DNA of 64,000 bases from Rhizobiales bacterium IMCC20636 (GTDB lineage: Bacteria; Pseudomonadota; Alphaproteobacteria; Rhizobiales; GCA-2746425), in the NCBI GenBank assembly GCA_016865015.1, contig CP018226.1, positions 837,001 through 901,000 on the forward strand, written 5' to 3'. Position numbers and translations under genes: made by a program. Below the pieces are notes generated by a model that searched no databases, was not told where the DNA came from, and saw only the letters and a list, made by a program, of their open reading frames with translations. Below, in pieces: positions 26,297-35,361 of the stretch. Every line of letters starts with the position of its first letter. Positions within the stretch are counted from its first letter, which is position 1.

Positions 26297-26671
26297 ATGT
26301 TCAAGATCACACAACCATCCGCGAACCGGTTGGATATAGAAATTAATGGCAGTCTTGACGCAGAGACTATGCGCACAGCGCTGGATGATCTGATCGAAAA
26401 ATCCGAGAATATCCAAAATGGTTGCATGCTTTACAGGATAACTGATTTTTCCCTGCCGACTATGGGTGCACTCGGTGTTGAGATGGCCCGCCTGCCGAAG
26501 CTGTTTGGCCTTCTTGGCAAGTTCGATAAATGCGTCGTTCTGAGTGATTCAAACTGGCTCAGAAAAGCCGCTGTCGTTGAGGGCGCGCTGTTACCGGGCA
26601 TCGACATAAAAAGCTATGAGTTTGACGAGATCGATGCGGCAGAAGCCTGGTTGAACTCCGGTACCTCATAG
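26297..26671 (+). CDS. SpoIIAA-like (STAS-fold) small protein
   Basis: The 124-residue protein has the alternating strand-helix pattern of SpoIIAA-like proteins: FKITQPSANRLDIEINGSLDAETMRTALDDLI, then VVLSDSNWLRKAAVVEGALLPG and EIDAAEAWL. Members are single-domain cytoplasmic proteins of uncertain function, sometimes linked to stress or membranes. It stands alone on the plus strand, has an AGGAG ribosome site, and carries an Fnr-type box upstream. The conserved Ser of true anti-anti-sigma factors is not clear, so it is unlikely to be a sigma partner switch. Confidence 0.8.
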   Translation: MFKITQPSANRLDIEINGSLDAETMRTALDDLIEKSENIQNGCMLYRITDFSLPTMGALGVEMARLPKLFGLLGKFDKCVVLSDSNWLRKAAVVEGALLPGIDIKSYEFDEIDAAEAWLNSGTS

Positions 26672-26713
26672 AGGGTCCCGCAATCCAGAGTATGCATTTG
26701 GCATGAGCCGGTC

Positions 26714-27868
26714 CTATTCCTCACGTGATGGCGTGTGATGGATGTTGTGAAGACCAATTTCTGAGATTGAGTTGACCCCACAAAGACCCATTGTGGTTTC
26801 AAGTTCGTTGATTATCATTGCGAATGCCTTTTCCACGCCTGCCTGCCCACCGGCACCCAAACCATAGAGCATTGCGCGTCCCATCAATACGCCATCTGCC
26901 CCGTATGCGATGGCGCGAAAGATATCCTGACCCGAGGTGAAGCCGCCGTCGATAAGTATCTCGCAGCAATTGTTCAGCTCCCTGACAATGGAGGGAAGCA
27001 CTTCTATGGTTGCGGGTGCACCATCGAGCTGGCGTCCGCCATGGTTGGACACGATGATTGCATCTGCACCCGCATCAACCGCGAAGAGCGCATCTTCGGG
27101 CGATAGAATTCCCTTCAGAACAAGCTTGCCTTTCCAACGATCACGCAGACGTTTGACATCATCCCAATTCAATGTCGGGTCGAATTGTTCATTGGTCCAT
27201 TCGGCCAGGCCCTTACGGCTGTCCAGACCTTTTACGTGTCCCTGCAGGTTTCCAAAACGCATATCCTGATGACGCAACATTCCGTAGCACCATGCGGGGC
27301 GTCGCATGAGGTCCAGAATATTTGCCAATGTTGGCTTTGGAGGCGACGACAGGCCATTGTGGATGTCCTTGTTGCGCTGACCGACCATTTGCAGGTCCAG
27401 TGTCACAACCAGCGTCTCGACTCCGACTGCTTCCGCCCTCTGGATGAGGCGCTCGATGAAATCCCGGTCCCGGATTACGTATAGTTGAAACCAGAAATTC
27501 CTGGATGCTGCATTGGCGACCTTTTCAAGGGACGCGATGCTGACAGTCGACAGGCAATAGGGAATTCCCACAGTCTCGCAGGCTTTCATTGCCTGAATTT
27601 CACCATTTGGCCAAATGACACCGGTCAAGCCAGTTGGAGCGACGGCCAGAGGCAAACGCGTTGCCTCTCCCAGCAGTGACGTGCGCGCTGTCCGGTTTGA
27701 TACATCAACAGCCACGCGTTGCCTGAACCGAATTTTGGCAAGTTCCGCACTGTTTGAAATATGTGTACTTTCTGTCCATGACGCCCCGTCGACATAGTCG
27801 AAGAACATCTTTGGAATGCGTCGCCGGGCTATCTTCCGCAAGTCCTCGATGCAAGCTGCTCTTTTCAT
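26714..27868 (-). CDS. FMN-dependent alpha-hydroxy acid dehydrogenase (LldD-like)
   Basis: The 384-residue TIM-barrel flavoprotein has the LldD family layout: FFDYVDGASW, APTGLTGVIWPNGE, QLYVIRD, and IIVSNHGGRQLDGAPA, with the catalytic His at about 276. It oxidises an L-2-hydroxy acid such as L-lactate or an aldonate and passes electrons to quinone or oxygen. The C-terminal end is LETTMGLCGVNSISEIG. It is the last gene of the minus-strand operon with a mutarotase-like protein and an SMP-30-like lactonase, overlapping the former by 4 nt. The acid made by the lactonase could be its substrate. Confidence 0.92.
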   Translation of the reverse strand: MKRAACIEDLRKIARRRIPKMFFDYVDGASWTESTHISNSAELAKIRFRQRVAVDVSNRTARTSLLGEATRLPLAVAPTGLTGVIWPNGEIQAMKACETVGIPYCLSTVSIASLEKVANAASRNFWFQLYVIRDRDFIERLIQRAEAVGVETLVVTLDLQMVGQRNKDIHNGLSSPPKPTLANILDLMRRPAWCYGMLRHQDMRFGNLQGHVKGLDSRKGLAEWTNEQFDPTLNWDDVKRLRDRWKGKLVLKGILSPEDALFAVDAGADAIIVSNHGGRQLDGAPATIEVLPSIVRELNNCCEILIDGGFTSGQDIFRAIAYGADGVLMGRAMLYGLGAGGQAGVEKAFAMIINELETTMGLCGVNSISEIGLHNIHHTPSREE

Positions 27869-28893
27869 AGTGCTTGCACCTCAATGGCGTAATCTGTTGT
27901 CCACTTCTCTCCGGCAGTGAATTGAACGCCAGTTTTCACATTTGATGCGGCAAGGGGGGCTGCACCGCTATTGGCAACGGCACATCCCAGGTCAAACGGG
28001 GCTGATACAGGTTCGATTCCTAGCGCCTGAAAACGGCCGTTCCAAGGGTATGCGGTTCTTCCCCTGTTTGATATCCAGAGATTGCAGCTTCCAAAATCTT
28101 TTGGATTCCATGAGACAGTCGCTGAATAATTCTCAGCGTAATTTTCCAGTGTGGCACGTCCGTTTGCGCCCGCAACAAGCACGATTTCTTCGGTTTGGAT
28201 ATCCAGTGGGTGTCGCGTCAAATCAACAGATGAACCGTCTGCCCAGCGAGCGGTTTCAAGGCTTTCAAAAGTTGCTCCGTGTGGCAGTTTGGAAACGCCA
28301 AGCTCGGCATCGACAGGATAGGTGTGAACAGTTGTGGCGCCCGCCACACTCAGTTTTGCGTCACCCTGTTTTTCTGGCAGCTTGAAGACAGGATGAATCC
28401 CGATTGGCAGAAAGCAGTCCTGACGTGGATGGATTTCAAGCTCGAACTCCAGTCTTGGTCCGGCATTCGAACCGGAAATTTTCCGTACCAGACGTTTGAT
28501 GGGATGGGTTTGCGGATAGAGAAGCTCAAGTTCAATTCCACCATCGAAGAGATCAATGACAGTCCATCGTGCATTCGCACCGGGACCATGGAACCAATCC
28601 CCTATATCACCTTTGTATTGGCTTGTCGGAGCCCAAGCTGGTGGGAGGTCGGTTCGTGTTTCCGGCATGCCGAAGGGAACACAGACCCATTCACCGCGGA
28701 GCTTTTTCAGCAGTTGTGGAAGTTCTTGAAATTCCGCAGTTGCATCATGCTCCCAAGGAGCAATTGCAAATGGCTGGATCAAACGGCCATCTTCAAGTCG
28801 AAAATTCACAGGCGCACACATCGCCCCTGGCAGGGCAATGGTGAATGCACCATGTTTCCATGGAACCGTATAGCTGTCTTCACGTGCATTCAT
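27865..28893 (-). CDS. Aldose 1-epimerase-like (galactose mutarotase fold) protein
   Basis: The 342-residue protein has the beta-rich aldose 1-epimerase pattern: PHGEF-like region MPETRTDLPPAW, a PIGIHPVFKLPE segment with a His typical of the active site, and a late SCNLWISNRGRTAYPW. Such enzymes interconvert the anomers of a free sugar. The gene overlaps both neighbours by 4 nt and shares their operon. It is probably cytoplasmic; no signal peptide is present. Confidence 0.8.
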   Translation of the reverse strand: MNAREDSYTVPWKHGAFTIALPGAMCAPVNFRLEDGRLIQPFAIAPWEHDATAEFQELPQLLKKLRGEWVCVPFGMPETRTDLPPAWAPTSQYKGDIGDWFHGPGANARWTVIDLFDGGIELELLYPQTHPIKRLVRKISGSNAGPRLEFELEIHPRQDCFLPIGIHPVFKLPEKQGDAKLSVAGATTVHTYPVDAELGVSKLPHGATFESLETARWADGSSVDLTRHPLDIQTEEIVLVAGANGRATLENYAENYSATVSWNPKDFGSCNLWISNRGRTAYPWNGRFQALGIEPVSAPFDLGCAVANSGAAPLAASNVKTGVQFTAGEKWTTDYAIEVQAL

Positions 28894-29825
28894 GGTTTCA
28901 CCCCGCTGTCGGCGGAAAGGGAAAACTGGTTTTCAACCACTCCATTTGAACCTGCAGGCATTGAAAACAGCGATCCGGCATCGGGACTTGCAAGGAAATC
29001 TGCCGTGGTGAAATCGACCGTGGCTGATGTGATGACAATCTGGTCCATATCCGGTCCAAAAAAGGTCGCCGAGGAGGGGCGTCGCACAGGCATCGGGAAC
29101 TCCTTCACAAGATGGCCGTCTGGTAAAATTTTTCGGATGTTCCAGCCGTCCCATTGGGCCGACCAGATACAGCCATCGGCATCAACCGAGAGGCCGTCTG
29201 GAAAACCTGCCCCATGCGAATGGTCATAGAAGACGCGCTGGTTGGACAGCGCGCCATTGTGTGCATCAAAGTCGAAGCAATATGTCATCCGCGCTGTTGT
29301 ATCGTTGATATACATGATTGCTCCATCGCGGCTCCAGCCAATCCCGTTGGGCAACTCAAACTCGCAATCGACCATCTCGATATGTCCGTCCGGATCGACG
29401 CGGAAGAGACGCCCGCCACTGAATTGTTCGGGTGCATTGATGTCATCAATCATGGTGCCAACCCATAGACGCGCTTGCGCGTCTACGCAGCCATCATTGG
29501 CCCTGAAGGTCGGAGCGTCGATGGGCAAGGTCGCGCGCGTTGATGTGGTTCCGTCTAGAAGATTCAGAATCAGGATGTCAGCTCCAGCGGCCACAACCAG
29601 CTTGTCAGGGTCGGATGTAAGAGCAATGCAGCCGGGCCTGTTTGGCAGTATCCAGACCCCGGTCTGGCAACCTTTCCTTGGATCGAAACGCGAGACCCGG
29701 CGACGTCTGATATCGAGCCAGTATAGGAGCTCAAGCCGGTTGTCCCATAGTGGTCCTTCAGCGAGCGTGGCATTCGCCTGAAACAACACCTTCACGCCAT
29801 CTGTCTCCGCACTGTCGAATTTCAT
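28890..29825 (-). CDS. SMP-30/gluconolactonase family protein
   Basis: The 311-residue six-bladed propeller has the SMP-30 metal and catalytic signatures: LAEGPLW (Glu at about 23), FRANDGCVDAQARLWVGTM, LPNGIGWSRDG and FPDGLSVDADGCIWSAQWDG. It hydrolyses sugar lactones to aldonic acids with a divalent metal. It is the first gene of the minus-strand operon, divergent from the binding protein gene at 29941. Neighbours suggest that the lactone comes from an imported sugar oxidised by the SDR at 33712-34494. Confidence 0.9.
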   Translation of the reverse strand: MKFDSAETDGVKVLFQANATLAEGPLWDNRLELLYWLDIRRRRVSRFDPRKGCQTGVWILPNRPGCIALTSDPDKLVVAAGADILILNLLDGTTSTRATLPIDAPTFRANDGCVDAQARLWVGTMIDDINAPEQFSGGRLFRVDPDGHIEMVDCEFELPNGIGWSRDGAIMYINDTTARMTYCFDFDAHNGALSNQRVFYDHSHGAGFPDGLSVDADGCIWSAQWDGWNIRKILPDGHLVKEFPMPVRRPSSATFFGPDMDQIVITSATVDFTTADFLASPDAGSLFSMPAGSNGVVENQFSLSADSGVKP

Positions 29826-29843
29826 GAAACATTCCTTGCCAAC

Positions 29844-29861
29844 TTATATGATGTCATATAA
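29844..29861. promoter_or_regulatory. 18-bp perfect palindrome between divergent operons
   Basis: TTATATGATGTCATATAA has 8-bp perfect arms around TG. It lies just upstream of the lactonase gene and 80 bp before the binding protein gene. Its size and ATGATGTCAT core fit a GntR/FCD-type operator, and a FadR-type regulator is encoded in the plus-strand operon (34521-35237). Confidence 0.65.
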
Positions 29862-29940
29862 CCTTACAACATTGGTGCCGATGGGCAAGGGTTTATTTCC
29901 CGTTCGAAATGGTGCCGCTACAAGGATTGGAGGAGACATT

Positions 29941-31065
29941 ATGTTAAAAATGAAAAAGTACCTTTTAGGGGCTGCCGCAATATGTGCTTTCGGGACCGCC
30001 GGTTACGCTCAGGATGCTGTAACGATTGCAGCCAACACATTCTCAACAGAGCTTTGCGATGTTGCTGATCCGGCCGCTGTGGCAGACATTCCGGCTGCTG
30101 TTTCCGGTTTTACCGGCTATGATTCAGCTGCTGGCGACTGGTTGTCAGAACCTGAAGCAAGTGCGCTTTCAGGAAAGCGGGTTGCGCTCACGGTGATGGG
30201 TTTGGGTCAACCGTATTTCCTCGCAATTTCGAACCATTGGGAACGGCTTGCAGAGAAATATGATTTTGAACTGAGAGTGTTTGACGGTCGTTTTGATGCG
30301 GGCACCGTTCAACGTCTTGTCGATGATGCCATTTCCTGGGCACCAGACGCAGTGGCTTTCGCTCCGCTTGACAGTGATGCTGCCGTTCCACAGGTCAAGC
30401 GTATGCAGGATGAGGGGATTACAGTCGTCACCTATAATGTTCAACCTTCGCAGGTTGTCGCTCCTCGTGTCTTTGCAAATGACTTTGATGGACCCCGTTT
30501 GGTGGGATGCAACACTGCGAGCTATTATCTCGAGCGCTTTGGTGACAAGCCAGCGGTTATTGGCGTTGTTGATTATCCCCAATTGCCTCAGGTTCAGGAC
30601 CGCAGAAACGGCTTCCTGTACGGATTTTTGTCTTTGATTCCAACCGCGACTGTTGCTCAGATGGTTGATGGTGGTGCCGTTATCGATCGTGCAAACGCTG
30701 CTTCTGCCGACATGTTGCAGGCGCATCCGGATATCAATGTGATATTTGGCATCAACAATGACAGTTCACTGGGTGCGTTGGCAGCGCTTCGTGCGACCGG
30801 CAATTATTCTGCCGATTGGGGTGTGGTCTCTTCGGTGGACGGATCTGAGCCAGTCATGTCTGAACTTGGCAGCAATGATTCACCACTGAAAGCTGAAAGC
30901 GGATATCCGCCATATGATTTCAGCATTGCAACCTTCAACCTGCTTGCGGCCGCCCTGTCCGGGGATGCTGACGAAAACACCCAGGTGGTTGTCGGATACC
31001 CACCTGTATTGCCGACAGAAGAAGGTATCGCGAGCTGGCTTGATCAGCAATATCCGCGCAACTGA
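29941..31065 (+). CDS. Periplasmic sugar-binding protein (Peripla_BP_4 type)
   Basis: The 374-residue protein has a Sec signal peptide (KKYLLGAAAICAFGTAGYAQ) and a PBP type I fold: VALTVMGLGQPYFLAISNHWERLAEKY at the start of the first lobe, SWAPDAVAFAPLDSDAAVPQVKRM, and INVIFGINNDSSLGALAAL. It captures the sugar for the ATPase and permease encoded downstream. The start at 29941 is chosen for its GGAGGAG site and signal peptide; a longer frame from 29824 overlaps the divergent control region. Confidence 0.92.
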   Translation: MLKMKKYLLGAAAICAFGTAGYAQDAVTIAANTFSTELCDVADPAAVADIPAAVSGFTGYDSAAGDWLSEPEASALSGKRVALTVMGLGQPYFLAISNHWERLAEKYDFELRVFDGRFDAGTVQRLVDDAISWAPDAVAFAPLDSDAAVPQVKRMQDEGITVVTYNVQPSQVVAPRVFANDFDGPRLVGCNTASYYLERFGDKPAVIGVVDYPQLPQVQDRRNGFLYGFLSLIPTATVAQMVDGGAVIDRANAASADMLQAHPDINVIFGINNDSSLGALAALRATGNYSADWGVVSSVDGSEPVMSELGSNDSPLKAESGYPPYDFSIATFNLLAAALSGDADENTQVVVGYPPVLPTEEGIASWLDQQYPRN

Positions 31066-31071
31066 ATGACT

Positions 31072-31096
31072 GCGCGCGGCCCCAGGGGTCGCGCGC
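31072..31096 (+). other. Very GC-rich hairpin after the binding protein gene
   Basis: GCGCGCGGCCCC (31072-31083) and GGGGTCGCGCGC (31085-31096) are complementary with one G-T pair around a single A, so the loop is formed by the innermost bases. It starts 7 nt after the stop. It has no T-run and probably protects the upstream mRNA or reduces transcription into the ATPase gene. Confidence 0.65.
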
Positions 31097-31171
31097 CTGT
31101 CTTCAAGTGTGGAGCGGGTTTACAGTCTTGCCAAACGACCATCTTGCAAAGAATAAAAAAGGGAAACAATC

Positions 31172-32683
31172 ATGGGTTCCAGTCCCCTCCTGGAGGTGAA
31201 AGGGCTGTCGAAAGCGTTTCCCGGTGTTCAGGCTCTGTCGCTGGTTGATTTCGATGTCAATGCTGGCGAGGTCCATTGCCTGATTGGAGAGAATGGCGCT
31301 GGCAAATCAACGCTCGTCAAGATACTTGCCGGAGCGCAGCCGCAGGATGCCGGTTCCATTGTCCTGGATGGCAAAGAGGTCAGCTTCAACAATCCTCTGG
31401 ACGCTCAATTGGCCGGTATTGCATGTATCTTCCAGGAGCTGAATGTTGTTGGTGGATTGACGATTGCAGAGAATATTGTGCTTGGAAGCGAACCAACCCG
31501 AATGGGTTTTTTCGACAAGGGCGCTGCTCAGAAAATTGCTCAGGATTTATTGACCGAGATCGGGTTTTCGGAAATTGACGAGACGCAAATCTGTGGCGGA
31601 TTGTCGACGTCTGAAAAGCAGGCTGTGATGATCGCGAAGGCACTGCGCCAGAACGCAAAGATCATCATCATGGATGAGCCGACATCTCCGCTCGAGGACG
31701 CCGAGGTGCGGAAGCTCTTCAATGTGATCCAGAAACTCAAATCAGCGGGCAAGGGCATCATCTATGTGTCCCACAAGATGCGTGAAATTGACGAGCTTGG
31801 GGATCGTATTACCGTTTTCAAAGATGGCGCGCAGGTTGCGACAGTGACGCGTGGTGAGGCCAATAGCGAAGATCTGGTTCGCTTGATGGTTGGCCGCCAG
31901 ATCAATGAAATGTTTCCCGAAAAAACTCACACGCCCGGCGATGTTGTTTTGAAAGTCAGGCAGATCAGTGGCCCGAAAATCCGGAATGTGAGTCTGGAAG
32001 TTCGCAGGGGTGAAGTTTTGGGTGTCGGAGGACTTGATGGCGCCGGAAGAACGGAATTGTTGAGATCGATTTTCGGTGCCGACCCTGTGAGACAGGGTTC
32101 GATCGAGGTTGATGGGCGTAACATACCGTTGAATTCCACAGCCGCATCGATCAGGGCAGGCCTTGCTCTGGTGCCGGAGGAACGGCGCAGCCAAGGCCTT
32201 ATTCCTGTGCTGTCGGTGTATGAAAATGCAGCTCTTGTCTGGGACGAGTATCCTGATCGGAGAGCGAGTTCAGACCCCAAACCACGTGCAATCGGTGACG
32301 TAATCAGTCGCTTGAACGTCAAGACGCCAAGCTTGTCACAACGTATCTCCAAGTTGAGTGGGGGCAACCAGCAGAAGGTCGTTCTGAGTAAATGGTTGCT
32401 CGCAGAAACCACCGTGTTGCTGCTTGATGAGCCGACGCGCGGCATAGATGTTGGCGCCAAACGAGAAATCTATCAGATCATGTGCGAGCTCGCACAACAG
32501 GGCATGGCCATTGTTGTGGTGTCATCGGAATTGCCAGAGCTTCTGGGATTGGCTGATCGCATCATCGTGATGAACTCTGGTGAAATCGTCGGTGAACTGC
32601 CCGGCGATACCAGTGAAGAGGAAATTGTGGCGCTCTCAATGACACACGGCACGCCGTCGACAAGAGCTCAAAATGAAAAATAA
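31172..32683 (+). CDS. Ribose-type ABC ATPase, two nucleotide-binding domains
   Basis: This is a 503-residue RbsA-like ATPase. The N-terminal half has Walker A GENGAGKST, a diverged signature LSTSEKQ and Walker B IIMDEPTSPL. The C-terminal half has GGLDGAGRTE (degenerate Walker A), LSGGNQQK and LLLDEPTRGID. These deviations are usual in the family, although LSTSE is among the weaker versions. It works with one permease (32673-33704), which presumably forms a homodimer. The ribosome site is AAGGGA. Confidence 0.93.
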   Translation: MGSSPLLEVKGLSKAFPGVQALSLVDFDVNAGEVHCLIGENGAGKSTLVKILAGAQPQDAGSIVLDGKEVSFNNPLDAQLAGIACIFQELNVVGGLTIAENIVLGSEPTRMGFFDKGAAQKIAQDLLTEIGFSEIDETQICGGLSTSEKQAVMIAKALRQNAKIIIMDEPTSPLEDAEVRKLFNVIQKLKSAGKGIIYVSHKMREIDELGDRITVFKDGAQVATVTRGEANSEDLVRLMVGRQINEMFPEKTHTPGDVVLKVRQISGPKIRNVSLEVRRGEVLGVGGLDGAGRTELLRSIFGADPVRQGSIEVDGRNIPLNSTAASIRAGLALVPEERRSQGLIPVLSVYENAALVWDEYPDRRASSDPKPRAIGDVISRLNVKTPSLSQRISKLSGGNQQKVVLSKWLLAETTVLLLDEPTRGIDVGAKREIYQIMCELAQQGMAIVVVSSELPELLGLADRIIVMNSGEIVGELPGDTSEEEIVALSMTHGTPSTRAQNEK

Positions 32684-33704
32684 AGGCGAGGCACGAGCGT
32701 TGAATCAAGAAATACCAGGCCTTTCAGCAAGAACGGATTTTCAGATAATGGGCATGCTCAAGAACAGCCATAACCTTCAGACCGTAGCGACCCTGACGGT
32801 GCTCGTTTTGATGAGCGCGGTTTTCGCATCATTCAGTGACAGATTTTTCACTGTTTCCAATTTTCAGAATGTCATGAGAAATGCAGCTCCGCTGATCATT
32901 GCAAGTTGCGGAATGACCGCAGTCATGATTGCCCGTGGACTCGATCTGTCGGTCGGCAGCGTTCTGGCGGCCGCTTCTGTTCTGGCGGCGTCACTCGCAG
33001 TGGCCGGTTTCCCCTTATATATCGCATTCGCATTGGGTGTTTCTTTTGGCGCCTTTGTCGGGCTTGTGAATGGACTTATCATTGCAAAGATATCGGTCAG
33101 CCCGATCATCGTGACTCTGGGAATGCTCAATATTACCCGCGGTATTGCCTATCTGATTACGCCAAGCGCGATATTGGTTGGTCTTCCCGGCAATTGGAGT
33201 GACCTTGGAACAAGCAAGGTCATTGGTCTACCCCTGCCGATTGTCATCGCTGCACTTGTCGCCATGTTCTTTCACGTCCTGATGAGCCAAACGACGTTCG
33301 GCAAGCGCATATATGCGGTTGGCGGCAATGAGGAGGCCGCCCGATTGTCGGGTCTCAACGTATCTCGCACATTGATACTCCTCTATCTGCTGTGTGGTGC
33401 AACTGCTGCGCTGGCAGGCATTGTTTTGTCGTCACGCGTCGGCGTCGGTGACCCTAATGTTGGCATCGGTTTTGAGTTGCAAGTCATCGCGGCTGTCATC
33501 ATCGGAGGCACCAGCCTGTCTGGTGGTGAGGGGCGGATCATAGGGACAATAATCGGGGCGTTGATCATCGCTGTTCTGGGCAATGGATTGAATTTGGTTG
33601 GCGTTGAGCCGTTCTGGCAATGGGTCGCTCAGGGGACTGTTCTCATCGTCGCAATCATCGTCGATCGACAAGTGCAGGATGGCGTCAACCGCGCTAACAA
33701 ATGA
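32673..33704 (+). CDS. Ribose-type ABC permease
   Basis: The 343-residue RbsC-like membrane protein has the ARGLDLSVGSVLAAASVLAAS loop, repeated hydrophobic segments and the late GGTSLSGGEGRIIGTIIGALI block. It overlaps the ATPase gene by 11 nt if the ATG at 32673 is used; an alternative TTG shortly downstream has a GAGG site and would avoid most of the overlap. As the only permease of the operon it would act as a homodimer. Confidence 0.92.
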   Translation: MKNKGEARALNQEIPGLSARTDFQIMGMLKNSHNLQTVATLTVLVLMSAVFASFSDRFFTVSNFQNVMRNAAPLIIASCGMTAVMIARGLDLSVGSVLAAASVLAASLAVAGFPLYIAFALGVSFGAFVGLVNGLIIAKISVSPIIVTLGMLNITRGIAYLITPSAILVGLPGNWSDLGTSKVIGLPLPIVIAALVAMFFHVLMSQTTFGKRIYAVGGNEEAARLSGLNVSRTLILLYLLCGATAALAGIVLSSRVGVGDPNVGIGFELQVIAAVIIGGTSLSGGEGRIIGTIIGALIIAVLGNGLNLVGVEPFWQWVAQGTVLIVAIIVDRQVQDGVNRANK

Positions 33705-33711
33705 GGGTGAA

Positions 33712-34494
33712 ATGATGAATTGGAAAGATCAGGAAAAAATCGCAGTTGTTACGGGGACCTCGGGAATTGGTCTGGGTGTCGCTCAAAGGTTGCTCAAGGA
33801 TGTGTTCGGTATTGTTCTTTGTGGCATTGACGCAACCGCCAATGCCGAGGCCGCCAGGGTCACTGCAGGCAAGCCCATAAAAATTGTGCAAATTGATGTG
33901 TCTCAAGAGGATGCGGTAAAGGCTTTTGCAAGCGGTCTGGCATCCGAAATCGACGGCATAGATGCGTTGGTGAATTGCGCAGGCATACAGCCATATGGAA
34001 CCATTTCAACCACAACTCCCGAGGCGTGGCGGCGGGTCATTGACATTAATTTGACCGGCTATTTCAACATGTCGCATTTCCTGTATCCGCTGCTTTCATC
34101 CCGGAAAACAGCTTCAATCGTGAATATTGCGTCGGTTCAGGGGCATTCCAATCAGAACAACGTGCTTGCTTACGCGACCAGTAAAGGTGCCATTCATGCG
34201 CTGACGCGGGCTATGGCGGTTGATTGTGCGAAGGACGGCGTACGCGTGAATTCAATTTCACCGGGGTCGATCCGCACGCCACTGCTTGAGTATGCGGCCC
34301 AGGAACTGACACCGCCGGGGGGAGATCAGGAGGAGACGCTTCGAGAGTTTGGCCGATCGCACGCGATTGGCAGGATCGGGACCGTCGAAGAGGTTGGTGG
34401 GCTTGTTGCGTATCTGGTTGGGCCTGAATCGGGTTTCTGTATCGGGGGTGACTTTCTGATTGACGGTGGCCTGAAGGCCAAGCTAGGCGTCTAA
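33712..34494 (+). CDS. Short-chain dehydrogenase, sugar oxidising candidate
   Basis: The 260-residue SDR has TGTSGIGLG, NCAGI, NIASVQG and the YATSKGA catalytic motif. The Asp in CGIDA after the second strand favours NAD. It follows the permease by 7 nt and the regulator gene follows it. It may oxidise the imported sugar to a lactone for the SMP-30-like enzyme encoded divergently. Two ATGs (33712 and 33715) follow a GAGGG site; spacing favours the second slightly. Confidence 0.88.
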   Translation: MMNWKDQEKIAVVTGTSGIGLGVAQRLLKDVFGIVLCGIDATANAEAARVTAGKPIKIVQIDVSQEDAVKAFASGLASEIDGIDALVNCAGIQPYGTISTTTPEAWRRVIDINLTGYFNMSHFLYPLLSSRKTASIVNIASVQGHSNQNNVLAYATSKGAIHALTRAMAVDCAKDGVRVNSISPGSIRTPLLEYAAQELTPPGGDQEETLREFGRSHAIGRIGTVEEVGGLVAYLVGPESGFCIGGDFLIDGGLKAKLGV

Positions 34495-34520
34495 GTTGAA
34501 CCGATACCGGGAGATTGAAC

Positions 34521-35237
34521 GTGAAAACCGGACTTAGTGGGACACCTGCAGGCTCAAAGCGTGCCAAGGCCGACCTTCCCGAAATCATTGCGGATAATAT
34601 CCGGATGCAGATTGTGAAGGGCGAGCTTACAACCGGAAGCAAATTGCCAACAGAGCAGGAACTTTGCAACTACCATGAAGTCAGTCGCGTTGTGGTTCGG
34701 GAAGCGGTGGCCCGGCTCCGTCACGAGGGGCTTCTTGTTTCTCAGCAAGGCAAGGGGGTCTTCGTCGCCTCTTTGGAAAATGCACGTTTCTTGAGCATCT
34801 CGGACGGTTATCGCACCAAGCCTGATGATTTCCGGAAACTGTATGAACTGCGAAATATTCTCGAAAGTGGAACGTCAGCTCTTGCGGCTCTGCATCATGA
34901 CGCTGACGATATGACGTTGCTGGAAAGCACGCTTGAACATATGAGCAATGGAGATATCGACCCGGATGATTATGTCGCCGCTGACATGGCATTTCACCGG
35001 GCTATTGCATCCGCCAGCAAGAATGCTTTCCTGGTCTTGTTCATTTCCTTTGTGGATTCCAAATTGAAGGAAGCAATTTCCATCTCTCTGTCGCGTCTGG
35101 ATTTTGAGAAAACGGTTTCAATTTCAGCTGACGAGCACAGCGTAATTCTTGAATGTATCAAATTGCGGGATTCTGAAGGTGCCCGGCTTGGTATGCAAAC
35201 CCATCTTGGGAATTCAGCCAAGCGTTTGGGAATATGA
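34521..35237 (+). CDS. GntR-family regulator, FCD (FadR-type) subfamily
   Basis: The 238-residue protein has an N-terminal GntR winged helix (GSKLPTEQELCNYHEVSRVVVREAVARLRHEGLLVSQQGKGVFVA) and a helical FCD domain (DFRKLYELRNILESGTSALAA, ADMAFHRAIASAS, DEHSVILECIKLRD), with the Asp/His residues that often bind a metal and a carboxylate effector. Aldonate or another sugar acid would be a plausible effector given the operon. The GTG at 34521 is 7 nt after GGGAG, which is better than the TTG at 34515. Confidence 0.9.
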   Translation: MKTGLSGTPAGSKRAKADLPEIIADNIRMQIVKGELTTGSKLPTEQELCNYHEVSRVVVREAVARLRHEGLLVSQQGKGVFVASLENARFLSISDGYRTKPDDFRKLYELRNILESGTSALAALHHDADDMTLLESTLEHMSNGDIDPDDYVAADMAFHRAIASASKNAFLVLFISFVDSKLKEAISISLSRLDFEKTVSISADEHSVILECIKLRDSEGARLGMQTHLGNSAKRLGI

Positions 35238-35305
35238 AAATTTCTATAAACTCATTCGCTTGAGTTCGTGTCTGGAAGACGGGCTTGGCTGCGCGTGGAA
35301 ATATG

Positions 35306-35330
35306 CCATCTGTCAAGAATTGTCAGATGG
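35306..35330. terminator. Weak hairpin between convergent genes
   Basis: CCATCTG (35306-35312) and CAGATGG (35324-35330) pair with an 11-nt loop, between the convergent GntR and metallophosphoesterase genes. There is no T-run, so it is at best a weak terminator. Confidence 0.35.
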
Positions 35331-35361
35331 TATCCGTCCAATGCTCGGCCCCGACACGTTT

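Noticed and set aside
28279-29229. Plus-strand frame across the epimerase and lactonase genes
   Set aside because: It crosses the junction of two overlapping real genes and has no start signal or family pattern.
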